This document shows, in pieces, positions 18,451 to 26,814 of a stretch of DNA of 64,000 nucleotides. Position 1 is the first letter of the stretch, and each line of letters opens with the position of its first letter. This DNA is from Sulfurihydrogenibium azorense Az-Fu1 (lineage in GTDB: Bacteria > Aquificota > Aquificia > Aquificales > Hydrogenothermaceae): contig NC_012438.1 of NCBI RefSeq assembly GCF_000021545.1, positions 928,003-992,002 on the forward strand, written 5' to 3'. A program made the position numbers and the translations under genes. A model generated the notes under the pieces. That model saw only the letters and a program-made list of their open reading frames with translations, was not told the origin of the DNA and did not search any database.

Positions 18451-19737
18451 TTAAATATCTTCTTTTCTGACTTTTACGCTTAAAGCGTGGGCTTCTAAGC
18501 CTTCTGATTTTGCCATGTTTATTGCGTGGTTTGCAACTCTCTCAAAACCTTCTTTTGATACGTATATCACTGAGCTTCTTTTTACAAAGTCGTAAACTCC
18601 AAGAGGAGAAGAAAACCTTGCAGACCTTGATGTTGGTAAAACGTGGTTAGGTCCAAGGATGTAATCTCCAAGGGGTTCAGTTGAGTAATGTCCTAAGAAT
18701 ATTGCTCCTGCATGTTTTATCTTATTTATTAAATCAAATGGATTGTTTGTGACTACCTCTAAATGTTCTGGAGCAAGGTAGTTAGCAAGCTCACAAGCCG
18801 TTTCTAAATCTTCAACTATAAAAGCATGTCCGTAGTTATTTAAAGATTTTTCTGCTATCTCTTTTCTTGAAAAATCTTTTAAGATTTCGTTGTATAAGTA
18901 ATTTTTAACATTTTTTGCAAGGTCTTCTGAGGTTGTTATAAGGATAGATGCAGCAAGTTCATCGTGTTCTGCTTGAGATAAAAGGTCTGCTGCAACCCAT
19001 TTATAGTTAGCAGTTTCATCAGCTATCACAAGTATTTCAGAAGGTCCTGCAATCATGTCTATATCTACCACTCCAAAAACGTTTTTCTTTGCCAGTGCAA
19101 CGTATATATTCCCCGGTCCAACTATCTTGTCTACCTTCTTAACAGTCTCAGTTCCATAGGCCATCGCTGCAACAGCTTGAGCACCTCCTACTCTATAGAC
19201 TGTATCTATTCCACATATAAATGCAGCTGCCAACGTATACTTGTTAGGATTTGGTGAACACATTACAATCTCTTCTACTCCTGCCACTCTTGCAGGTACT
19301 GCATTCATCAAAACACTTGAAGGATAGGCAGCTTTACCACCCGGAACGTAAAGACCTACTTTTTCAAGGGGAACAACTTTCTGTCCCAAAATTATTCCAT
19401 CTTCTTCTTTAAAAAAAGATTTTTCCTTTTGAAGTTCATGAAACTCGTAAAGTCTCTCGTAAGCTACTTCAAAAGCCCATCTAACTTCTTCTTCAATCTC
19501 ATCGTAGGCCTTTTCTAACTCTTCAAACGGTATTATTAAATCCTCTGGATTTATCTTTATCTTATCAAACTTTTCTGTATACTCAACAAGAGCTTCATCT
19601 CCTCTTTCTTTAACATTTTTTATTATTTCTTTAACAGCAGCTTCGTATAAATCCGTTTCAACATCAGACCTTTTTATTAGATACTGTACTTCTTCAACCT
19701 CTTTATAGTATCTTCCTCTTAAATCAACTATTTTCAT
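18451..19737 (-). CDS. hisD: Histidinol dehydrogenase
   Basis: The 428-aa enzyme starts at the ATG at 19737 with AAGGAGAG upstream; an upstream ATG at 19773 is in frame but inside the previous gene. Family blocks include [56 protein letters not shown] and the C-terminal GPNHVLPTS. It oxidises L-histidinol to L-histidine in two NAD-dependent steps with zinc. Oddly it lies inside a run of accessory genes (nuclease and methylase upstream, toxin pair downstream) and shares 14 bases with the nuclease gene, so they appear to be one transcript. Confidence 0.96.
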   Translation of the reverse strand: MKIVDLRGRYYKEVEEVQYLIKRSDVETDLYEAAVKEIIKNVKERGDEALVEYTEKFDKIKINPEDLIIPFEELEKAYDEIEEEVRWAFEVAYERLYEFHELQKEKSFFKEEDGIILGQKVVPLEKVGLYVPGGKAAYPSSVLMNAVPARVAGVEEIVMCSPNPNKYTLAAAFICGIDTVYRVGGAQAVAAMAYGTETVKKVDKIVGPGNIYVALAKKNVFGVVDIDMIAGPSEILVIADETANYKWVAADLLSQAEHDELAASILITTSEDLAKNVKNYLYNEILKDFSRKEIAEKSLNNYGHAFIVEDLETACELANYLAPEHLEVVTNNPFDLINKIKHAGAIFLGHYSTEPLGDYILGPNHVLPTSRSARFSSPLGVYDFVKRSSVIYVSKEGFERVANHAINMAKSEGLEAHALSVKVRKEDI

Positions 19738-20191
19738 ATCTCTCTCCTTTTTTATTGAAAATATCCATATCAAACCAATCTATGCCAAGTTCTATGGCTA
19801 TTCTTTGTAATAAAACTGGAAAACCTTTTTCTTTAACTAATCCATCTTCATATAAAACTTCTATTCCGTAGCCAGATGTGATCAATTTTGACTTTACATC
19901 TTCCTTAATTCCATTTCCAGCAAAAACTATTATAGTTGGTATAGGTGTAGTTTTGCAATCTTCTAACGTGTAAATTAGTTTTTGATAAGCAGTTCCAGAA
20001 ACACCTTGATATTTACATTCAATACCTAAGAATCTGTTATTTCTGTATAATAGTATATCTATAATTCTTAAATTGTTTAAAAATCTATAACCTAAAGGTT
20101 GCTCAAGCTTTATCTTTATACCTAAATTGTAATTTCTATTCCAATTTTCTATATATTCTTTTACGGCATTTCTAAATTTATTTCCACTCAT
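19724..20191 (-). CDS. PD-(D/E)XK nuclease-like protein (restriction enzyme candidate)
   Basis: The 155-aa protein shows a PD-(D/E)XK pattern: Asp45 in RIIDILLYRNN, then Glu58-Cys-Lys60 in GIECKYQGVSGTA, followed by a strand/helix region (IPTIIVFAGNG). It overlaps the upstream Dam-type methylase gene by ATGA and the downstream hisD by 14 bases. The pairing suggests a small type II restriction endonuclease for the methylase's site. It could instead be a solitary nuclease. No close family name is recognised. Confidence 0.65.
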   Translation of the reverse strand: MSGNKFRNAVKEYIENWNRNYNLGIKIKLEQPLGYRFLNNLRIIDILLYRNNRFLGIECKYQGVSGTAYQKLIYTLEDCKTTPIPTIIVFAGNGIKEDVKSKLITSGYGIEVLYEDGLVKEKGFPVLLQRIAIELGIDWFDMDIFNKKGERYENS

Positions 20192-20985
20192 TTGAACACC
20201 GCAATTAATTCGTCAACCTTTTTCCTATCTTTACAGCTTATATTTCTCCTAACTTTCAAAGGTATTATTAAGGTATTATAAATTTCTATTAAATCTTCAT
20301 TGTAATGATTACTAATTATAACAGGAATACCTTTATTAGAGTAGTATCTTGCCAAGCTTCCTAATATTCTTTGATCTTCCATGTTAAAGCCTTCCTTTGA
20401 GTATGAAGTAAAGTTGGCTGTATCAGAAAGAGGAATGTATGGTGGGTCGCAGTATACTACATCTCCTTTCTTTACTTGTTTAAAGGTTTCTCTAAAATCT
20501 TGACACTTAAATTCTACCTCTGATCTTTCACACTTTTCTATAAAAAATCTCATCTCTTTTTCAGGGAAATAAGGTTTATCGTACCTACCAAAAGGAGTAT
20601 TAAACTCTCCCTTAGAGTTATATCTAACTAAGCCATTATAACAGTGTCGGTTTAAATATACAAATAATGCAGATTTTAAAACCTTATCATCTGTTTTGTT
20701 AAACAAATCTCTAAGTTGATAATATTTGTCTTTAGTGTTATTTTCTTTGCTGAAGAAACTTTTACAATAGTCTATAAATTCATATTTATAAGTTTTAACT
20801 GTTTGATAGAGATTTATTAAATCAGGATTTATATCGCATAACAGATAAGATTTATAATCCGTATTCAGGAATACAGAACCTGACCCAACAAAAGGCTCTA
20901 CTAATCTTTTACCAGCTGGTAAAACTTTTTTTATATGCTTAACTATCCTATATTTATTTCCGGGCCATTTTAGAAAAGGTTTCAT
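20188..20985 (-). CDS. Dam-type DNA adenine-N6 methyltransferase (D12 class)
   Basis: The 265-aa protein has motif X FLKWPGNK (residues 4-11), motif I VEPFVGSGSVFLNT and motif IV YCDPPYIPLS, in the order of the D12/Dam family, which usually methylates GATC. TTATAAT lies only about eight bases before the ATG, so the transcript may be nearly leaderless. It is divergent from the DNA glycosylase gene and coupled to a nuclease-like gene. It may be the methylase of a small restriction-modification system or a regulatory Dam. Confidence 0.88.
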   Translation of the reverse strand: MKPFLKWPGNKYRIVKHIKKVLPAGKRLVEPFVGSGSVFLNTDYKSYLLCDINPDLINLYQTVKTYKYEFIDYCKSFFSKENNTKDKYYQLRDLFNKTDDKVLKSALFVYLNRHCYNGLVRYNSKGEFNTPFGRYDKPYFPEKEMRFFIEKCERSEVEFKCQDFRETFKQVKKGDVVYCDPPYIPLSDTANFTSYSKEGFNMEDQRILGSLARYYSNKGIPVIISNHYNEDLIEIYNTLIIPLKVRRNISCKDRKKVDELIAVFK

Positions 20986-21027
20986 AGTAGCATATATTAT
21001 AATACAACTAATTTCTAAGGTAATAGT

Positions 21028-21654
21028 ATGGAAGTTTTTAATCTTTATAAGGTTTTACTGGATTATTATGGCTTTCAAAATTGGTGGCCAGTTTACGGTA
21101 ATCAGGATAAGGTAGCAGAAATTAGTATAGGCGCTATTTTAACTCAAAACACTTCTTGGAATAATGTAGAAAAATCTATAAAAAATCTTATAAAAGAAAA
21201 TTGTTTAAGTTTTGAGTGTATAGATAAGATAGATATAGAAAAGCTAAAAAACCTTATAAAACCATCTGGATTTTACAATCAAAAATCAAGAACTTTAAAG
21301 GATTTGGCTAAATTATTTTTATCTAAAAAAGATATTGGTAGGGAAGATTTACTTTCAATAAAAGGTATAGGTCAAGAAACTGCAGAAAGTATCCTCCTTT
21401 ATGCTTTAGATAAACCTTACTTTGTTGTAGATAACTACACAAAAAGGCTCTTTTATCGCCTTGGGTTTACAGCTGAAAATATATCTTATTCTGATTTACA
21501 AAAATTCATAACTGGCAGACTACCTGTAGATTTAGAAATCTATAAAGAGTTTCACGCTCTTATAGTTAAACACTGTAAAGAGTTTTGTCAAAAAAAGCCA
21601 AAGTGTGAAAACTGCTTCCTATCACATAAATGTATTTTTAAAAAGGTAGTCTAA
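21028..21654 (+). CDS. Fe-S HhH DNA glycosylase, MagIII/endonuclease III-like
   Basis: The 208-aa protein has the HhH-GPD fold: SIKGIGQETAESIL (110-123), catalytic Asp135 (VVDNYTKRL), and a C-terminal iron-sulfur cluster motif Cys187-x5-Cys193-x2-Cys196-x5-Cys202. The Lys that makes endonuclease III a lyase is Glu117 here, and the GFYNQKSRTL block resembles 3-methyladenine glycosylases of the MagIII type. It probably excises alkylated bases as a monofunctional glycosylase. Its 3' end overlaps the convergent ffh gene. Confidence 0.82.
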   Translation: MEVFNLYKVLLDYYGFQNWWPVYGNQDKVAEISIGAILTQNTSWNNVEKSIKNLIKENCLSFECIDKIDIEKLKNLIKPSGFYNQKSRTLKDLAKLFLSKKDIGREDLLSIKGIGQETAESILLYALDKPYFVVDNYTKRLFYRLGFTAENISYSDLQKFITGRLPVDLEIYKEFHALIVKHCKEFCQKKPKCENCFLSHKCIFKKVV

Positions 21655-22966
21655 ATGGAAATCCTCCGCTTTTTGTCATTTTTTTCATCTTTTTCATCAT
21701 CTTTTTCATCTCTTCGTACTGTTTTAAAACTTTGTTTACATCTAAAATAGTTGTTCCACTACCTTTGGCTATTCTTCTTTTTCTGCTACCATTTATTATG
21801 TGTGGTTTCATTCTTTCTTCCGGAGTCATTGAGTTTATTATGGCTTCTATCTTTATAAACTGTTTTTCATCTACTTTTATATTTTTTAACTGACTACCTA
21901 TTCCCGGAATCATCTTTAGTATCTGTTCCATTGGTCCAAGATTTCTAATCATTCTTATCTGTTCCCTCAAGTCCTCTAAGGTAAACTCTGCGTTCATAAC
22001 TTTTTCTGCCATCTGTTTTGCTTTGTCTTCATCTATAGCAGCTTGCATTTTTTCTATAAGTGTTTGAATATCTCCAAGTCCAAGTATTCTTTGGGCTATT
22101 CTATCTGGATAAAATAGGTCTAAGTCCTCTATCTTCTCACCAGTTCCTACAAACTTTATAGGTATACCAAGGACTTGTCTTACAGAGAGGGCAATACCAC
22201 CTTTTGCATCACCATCAAGTTTAGTAAGTATCACTCCTGTTAAGCCAACTGCTTTGTGAAACTCTTCTGCCGTTGTAATTGCCTCTTGACCTTGCATAGC
22301 ATCTGCAACGTAAAGGACTTCTGCAGGTTTAACTTTTTCTTTAATCTGTTTTAGCTCTTCCATTAACTCTTGGTCTATGTGTAATCTTCCAGCTGTATCT
22401 AAGATTATGTAAGAGAAACCTTGCTTTTTTGCATCTTCTATAACTTTTTCTGTAAGTTTTAAAGCATCTTTTTCTTGTTCGTCAACAAAACAAGGTACAT
22501 CTATAGACTGGGCTAAAGTGCAGAGTTGTTTTGCAGCTGCCGGTCTTCTTACGTCTGTAGATGCTACACCTACTCTGTAGCCTTTTGATTTTAGGTATTT
22601 TGCAAGTTTACCAGCTGTTGTTGTTTTACCTGTACCTTGAAGACCTACAAGCATTATTATTGCAGGTGGTTTATCTGGCTTGGCTAAGGTAGGTGGTTCT
22701 TCTCCACCTAATATGTTTATCGTTTCATCGTAGATTAGTTTTATTACTGTTTCTCCAGCTGATAGACCTTTTATAAGTTCTTGACCTAAGACTTTCTGTT
22801 TTATATCTGCTATAAACTTTTTTACAACGTCAACGTTTACGTCTGCTTCCAGTAATGCTGTCCTTATATCTTTAAGTGCTTCATCTAAAGTTTTTTCATC
22901 TATCTTCTTAGCCTTTCTTAATTTATCAATAACAGAAGAAAACTTTTCTGTTAAAAGCTCAAACAT
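21638..22966 (-). CDS. ffh: Signal recognition particle protein Ffh (SRP54)
   Basis: The 442-aa GTPase has an N-terminal four-helix bundle, a G domain with [15 protein letters not shown] (P loop), [16 protein letters not shown] and [10 protein letters not shown], and a Met-rich M domain ([10 protein letters not shown]) at the C-terminus that binds 4.5S RNA and signal sequences. GGAGG precedes the ATG. The length is slightly shorter than E. coli Ffh. It targets membrane proteins to the translocon together with FtsY. Confidence 0.97.
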   Translation of the reverse strand: MFELLTEKFSSVIDKLRKAKKIDEKTLDEALKDIRTALLEADVNVDVVKKFIADIKQKVLGQELIKGLSAGETVIKLIYDETINILGGEEPPTLAKPDKPPAIIMLVGLQGTGKTTTAGKLAKYLKSKGYRVGVASTDVRRPAAAKQLCTLAQSIDVPCFVDEQEKDALKLTEKVIEDAKKQGFSYIILDTAGRLHIDQELMEELKQIKEKVKPAEVLYVADAMQGQEAITTAEEFHKAVGLTGVILTKLDGDAKGGIALSVRQVLGIPIKFVGTGEKIEDLDLFYPDRIAQRILGLGDIQTLIEKMQAAIDEDKAKQMAEKVMNAEFTLEDLREQIRMIRNLGPMEQILKMIPGIGSQLKNIKVDEKQFIKIEAIINSMTPEERMKPHIINGSRKRRIAKGSGTTILDVNKVLKQYEEMKKMMKKMKKMTKSGGFPFRLPF

Positions 22967-23015
22967 AAGCTACCTCCGTATATTGTTATCAAAACATTAT
23001 AACATTGTCCAATTT

Positions 23016-24356
23016 TTAAAGATTACAAGCCTGAGTATCTATTTTTACCTCTTCTTCATCTTTTGGTATGCCTACGTTTTCTCGTAGTTGTCCATTTCCA
23101 AAGACTATGAATTTTGGTATAGTTAGTTCTTTTAATGCCATTGGTCCTCTTGCATGGATTTTATCAGTTGATATTCCCATCTCAGCTCCAAGTCCAAACT
23201 CGTTTCCGTCTGTAAACCTTGTAGATGCGTTTATATAGACAGCAGCACTATCAACCTGCTGGATAAACTTCATTCCTTTTGTGTAGTTTTCTGTAACGAT
23301 GGCATCAGAGTGATGAGAGCCGTACTTTTCTATAAAGTCTATAGCTTCGTCTAAATCTTCAACAACTTTAACAGCTATTATAAGGTCTAAAAACTCTTCG
23401 TAGTAATCTTCTTCTTTTGCTGGAACTATCTCTGTGTCTTTTGCTTTTGGGTGGTTTATAAGTAGGTTGTAGCTGTACTCATCACACCTCATCTCTACTC
23501 CAGCTTTTCCATAGTAGTAAGCTATCTCAGGTAGGAACTTATCAGCTATCTTTTTGTTTACGACTAAATTCTCTATTGCATTACACACAGAAGGTCTTTG
23601 AACTTTTGCGTTGTATGCTATATTTAGTGCTTTCTCCATGTCAGCTTCATCATCTATATAAAGATTACATACACCTTTGTAATGTTTTATAACTGGAATC
23701 CTTGAATTTTCCGCAACAGCTCTAATAAGACTTTCTCCACCTCTGGGTATAGCAACGTCTATAAGACCTTCTAACTTTAGTAGTTCATTTACTACAGACC
23801 TGTCTGTTGTATCAACAAACATTACAGCATCTTCAGGGAAACAGGTTTCTCTACAAGCTTGTTTTATAATGTCTACCAGTATTCTGTTTGAGTTTATTGT
23901 TTCGCTTCCACCTTTGAGTATTACAGCGTTTGAGGATTTCATACATAAAGATGCAGCTTCTATTGTTACATTTGGTCTTGCTTCGTATATTATAAGTATA
24001 ACTCCAAGAGGAACTCTCATTTGTCCAACTTTTAAGCCGTTTGGACGAGTCCACATATTTATTATCTCTCCAACTGGGTCAGGAAGAGATGCCACATCTT
24101 CTAAGACTTGTATCATTTGGTCTATTCTTTTATCGTTTAAGGCTAACCTGTCTAAAAGAGCTTTTGAGTATCCTTTTTTTTCTGCGTTTTCTAAATCTTT
24201 TTGGTTTTCTTGTAAAATAAGTTGTCTGTTCTTGTCTAAAAGCTGGGCTGTTTTTAAAAGTGCTTTATTTTTTATGTCTGTAGTTAAACTTGATAACTGT
24301 CTTGTAGTTTTTTTTGCTTTTTTTGCTATACTTTCAGCATACTGTTTTACGTCCAT
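23016..24356 (-). CDS. proA: Gamma-glutamyl phosphate reductase
   Basis: The 446-aa aldehyde-dehydrogenase-superfamily enzyme has ARPNVTIEAASLC, LKGGSETINSN and the active-site region QRPSVCNAIENLVV. It reduces gamma-glutamyl phosphate with NADPH in proline synthesis. The C-terminus is extended by an acidic tail (EDEEEVKIDTQ type) beyond the usual 415-420 aa. GGAGG precedes the ATG. proB is not in the window. It is divergent from the Rrf2 cluster. Confidence 0.96.
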   Translation of the reverse strand: MDVKQYAESIAKKAKKTTRQLSSLTTDIKNKALLKTAQLLDKNRQLILQENQKDLENAEKKGYSKALLDRLALNDKRIDQMIQVLEDVASLPDPVGEIINMWTRPNGLKVGQMRVPLGVILIIYEARPNVTIEAASLCMKSSNAVILKGGSETINSNRILVDIIKQACRETCFPEDAVMFVDTTDRSVVNELLKLEGLIDVAIPRGGESLIRAVAENSRIPVIKHYKGVCNLYIDDEADMEKALNIAYNAKVQRPSVCNAIENLVVNKKIADKFLPEIAYYYGKAGVEMRCDEYSYNLLINHPKAKDTEIVPAKEEDYYEEFLDLIIAVKVVEDLDEAIDFIEKYGSHHSDAIVTENYTKGMKFIQQVDSAAVYINASTRFTDGNEFGLGAEMGISTDKIHARGPMALKELTIPKFIVFGNGQLRENVGIPKDEEEVKIDTQACNL

Positions 24357-24412
24357 TTTAAACCTCCAAGTTTAGTATCTAATATTATAAAACTTTTAAC
24401 TTTACTCTTGTG

Positions 24413-24452
24413 TTGCAATTTTTGAAAATTTAAGATAAAATTATCTTAAATT
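24413..24452 (+). promoter_or_regulatory. Promoter with overlapping perfect palindromic operator
   Basis: A -35 box TTGCAA (24413-24418) and a -10 box TAAAAT (24436-24441) are separated by exactly 17 bp. A perfect inverted repeat, AATTTAAGATAA and TTATCTTAAATT with a 2-bp centre (24427-24452), covers the -10 box and stops just before the ribosome site GAGGTAGG of the first gene. This is the geometry of a repressor operator, most plausibly bound by the Rrf2-type regulator encoded at 24915-25343. Confidence 0.65.
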
Positions 24453-24463
24453 GAGGTAGGAAA

Positions 24464-24913
24464 ATGAAAGAGATAATTTTAACGATACACATTCTTTTAG
24501 CAACGTTATGGATAGGTGGAATGCTTTTTATGATGTTTGTTTTATCTCCTTATGTAAGGTCTCTTCCAAACAGTGTAGAGGCTTTTCAAAGAGTGGGAAA
24601 AAGGTTTTCTATTATTGGGACTTTTATTGGTCTGCCAGCTTTATTGATAACTGGAATAGGTAATATGCATAACCTTGGAATAACTTTTTCAGATTTGTTT
24701 CACAGAACTTCTCCTTACGCATCTACTTTACACGATAAAGTACATCTATTTTTATTGACTTTTATTTTGGCATTAATTCACGATCTATATTTAGGTCCAA
24801 GGTCTCACTTAAATGAAAAGTTTAGAATCTTAACAAGAGCTATAGGTGTTATTAACCTTATAGTAGGAATTTTAATTGTATTTTTAGCTGCAAAACTCAG
24901 ATTTGGAGGTTAG
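24464..24913 (+). CDS. CopD-like four-TM membrane protein
   Basis: The 149-aa protein has about four membrane helices and conserved His residues: IHILLATLWIGGMLF (7-21), LHDKVHLFLLTF (about 89-100) and IHDLYLGPRSHL. This pattern resembles the CopD/DUF4149-type membrane domains, which often bind haem or copper. It is the first gene behind the palindromic operator and its stop is two bases from the regulator's ATG. The role is unknown; context suggests a redox or nitrosative-stress function. Confidence 0.6.
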   Translation: MKEIILTIHILLATLWIGGMLFMMFVLSPYVRSLPNSVEAFQRVGKRFSIIGTFIGLPALLITGIGNMHNLGITFSDLFHRTSPYASTLHDKVHLFLLTFILALIHDLYLGPRSHLNEKFRILTRAIGVINLIVGILIVFLAAKLRFGG

Positions 24914-24914
24914 T

Positions 24915-25343
24915 ATGTTATCTGAATCGGTAAAAGACTGTATAAGAGCGTTGATATACTTAGCTTTAAATCAAGATAAAGAGTATATATCTGTAAAAGA
25001 AATATCAGAAGCTCTAAATCTTCCCTTTTTCTTCCTTGCAAAAAACATTCAAAAATTGGTAAAAGAAGGTATCCTTGAATCTTACAGAGGACCTAAAGGT
25101 GGTATCAGTTTTAAAAAACCTATAAACGAGATAAAAATAATAGACATTATCGTAGCTATAGATGGAGACAATCTTTTTAAAAAGTGTGTTTTAGGATTTG
25201 AAGAATGCTCTGATTTAAATCCGTGTGCTATACATCATAAATGGGTTCCTGAAAGAGAACATTTAAAAGGAATATTTAATGCTACGCTTTACGAGATTGT
25301 AAACGATATAAAGCAAGGAAAAATAAAAAATATAAAACTTTAG
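24915..25343 (+). CDS. Rrf2-family Fe-S transcription regulator (NsrR/IscR-like)
   Basis: About 142 aa from the ATG at 24915, with GGAGG five bases upstream; a TTG at 24903 is in frame but would place the ribosome site inside the gene. A winged helix-turn-helix (EISEALNLPFFFLAKNIQKLVKEGIL), the RGPKGGISF wing and three Cys spaced C-x6-C-x5-C (CVLGFEECSDLNPC) match the cluster-binding triad of NsrR/IscR proteins. It probably senses NO or Fe-S status and represses the palindrome-overlapped promoter of its own operon. Confidence 0.85.
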   Translation: MLSESVKDCIRALIYLALNQDKEYISVKEISEALNLPFFFLAKNIQKLVKEGILESYRGPKGGISFKKPINEIKIIDIIVAIDGDNLFKKCVLGFEECSDLNPCAIHHKWVPEREHLKGIFNATLYEIVNDIKQGKIKNIKL

Positions 25344-25355
25344 TGAGGTAATAAA

Positions 25356-25679
25356 ATGGCTTTAGAGATTAAAATTGAAGAATCAAAATTTGCTGATAAA
25401 CCAGTTGTAGAGAAGATATACGAAAATGAAACAGTTAGGGTTGTTTTATTTTATTTAAAATCTGGTAGCATAATAGACTTACATACATCTATATCTACTG
25501 TTATAACAACTGTTTTAAAAGGAAGTGGAAAATTTTATATCGGAAGTAGAGAAAACATAAAAATTTTAACAGAAGGAGAGACACTGATATATGACCCAAA
25601 CGAACCTCATGGTTTTGAAGCTGTAGAAGATATGATAGTTCAAGCCATAATAACACCATTACCTATAAAAAGGCTGTAG
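25356..25679 (+). CDS. Small cupin-domain protein
   Basis: The 107-aa single-domain cupin has strand pattern VRVVLFYLKSGSIIDLHTSISTVITTVLKGSGKFYIG and GETLIYDPNEPHGFEAVED. His42 or nearby and His in PNEPHGF could bind a metal, although the first motif lacks the usual second His. It lies between the Rrf2 regulator and a multi-TM protein with short gaps. Cupins recur in NO/oxygen-response operons, but the substrate is unknown. Confidence 0.75.
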   Translation: MALEIKIEESKFADKPVVEKIYENETVRVVLFYLKSGSIIDLHTSISTVITTVLKGSGKFYIGSRENIKILTEGETLIYDPNEPHGFEAVEDMIVQAIITPLPIKRL

Positions 25680-25680
25680 A

Positions 25681-26814
25681 ATGTTCCACATATCAAAAAT
25701 ATCTCCTTTCTTTTTTATTCTTGCTTATTTAGACCTTGTTCTGTCTACTTTTTATAAAAATGATATTCAAAATTTAGCTTTTATTTTAGTTTTTGGTTTT
25801 ATTTTTAATACAGTTTTAGGTGGACTTTATCAGATTGTTCCTAACTCTCAATCTCAAAAATTAAGATATCCTTGGGTTAGTTATATAGTTTTTTTATTAT
25901 CTCTTTTTGGAAATATTTTCTTTTTAGTAGATAACTTAAAAGCTTTTTCTGGTTTTATACTTTTAGCATTTTTAATTTTTATCTTTCACATAATCAGCTG
26001 TGTAAAAATGGTAAAACCACTTACAATAAGATTTATTCTTACAGGAATTTTTTATATGTTTTTATCAGTGATTTTTTTAAATTTAAGCATTTTTCAAGGA
26101 ATTGTACCTTATCAGCTCTCTGTTCATACGTTTACTTTAGGGGTTATGACAAACCTTATAATTGGTGTTTTATTTACTTGGATTCCGATGCTAACTATGC
26201 AAGTTTTAAATCTAAAGTTAGCAGATAAATTTTACTATGTTTATCAAGTAGCTGTTTTTCTATTTTTAAGCTCGTTTTTTGTTTTAAATTACAATTTTAT
26301 TCTACTGTCTGGAGTTATTTTACTTCTTTGTGTTTTGTTTTATCTTTACATTATTTATGACTCTGTATTTAAAGGTAAAAAAGTTATTGTTTTGCCTTTG
26401 GTAGTTAAATATTTCTTATCAGGATGGTTTTTGTTTTTACTTGGAACATTGACTATGTTAGGAATAATCTTTTTCAATAGATTTGATTTAATTGTTTTAC
26501 ATGTAGATTTAATGGTTTACGGTTTTGGATTTTTGGTTTTATCAGGAGCAATTATTCATCTTCTTCCAAGAATATTATGGAACTGGTTTTATCAAGAAAA
26601 AGCAAAACAAGGAAAAGAAGTTCCTCCTATTCATAAACTTATTAATGAAAAGCTTGTATTAGTAAATCTATACTTTTATATACCTTTATTGATTTTTATT
26701 ATTGGACTTGATTACTTTAAACTTTTTGATATTTCTTCATCTATTCTCGGAATCTTTTATATCTGGTTTACAGTAGGAACTTTTTACAAGCTGGTTAAGT
26801 TTGTTTTTTCTTAA
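25681..26814 (+). CDS. Multi-TM protein, NnrS / haem-copper oxidase subunit I-like
   Basis: The 377-aa, very hydrophobic protein has roughly eleven to twelve membrane helices. His residues lie at helix positions typical of haem ligands: SVHTFTLGVMTNL, LHVDLMVYGFGF and IHLLPRILWNWF. The pattern resembles NnrS and stand-alone relatives of cbb3 oxidase subunit I. It starts one base after the cupin stop, so it belongs to the Rrf2-controlled operon. A role in NO handling is inferred from this context. Confidence 0.55.
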   Translation: MFHISKISPFFFILAYLDLVLSTFYKNDIQNLAFILVFGFIFNTVLGGLYQIVPNSQSQKLRYPWVSYIVFLLSLFGNIFFLVDNLKAFSGFILLAFLIFIFHIISCVKMVKPLTIRFILTGIFYMFLSVIFLNLSIFQGIVPYQLSVHTFTLGVMTNLIIGVLFTWIPMLTMQVLNLKLADKFYYVYQVAVFLFLSSFFVLNYNFILLSGVILLLCVLFYLYIIYDSVFKGKKVIVLPLVVKYFLSGWFLFLLGTLTMLGIIFFNRFDLIVLHVDLMVYGFGFLVLSGAIIHLLPRILWNWFYQEKAKQGKEVPPIHKLINEKLVLVNLYFYIPLLIFIIGLDYFKLFDISSSILGIFYIWFTVGTFYKLVKFVFS

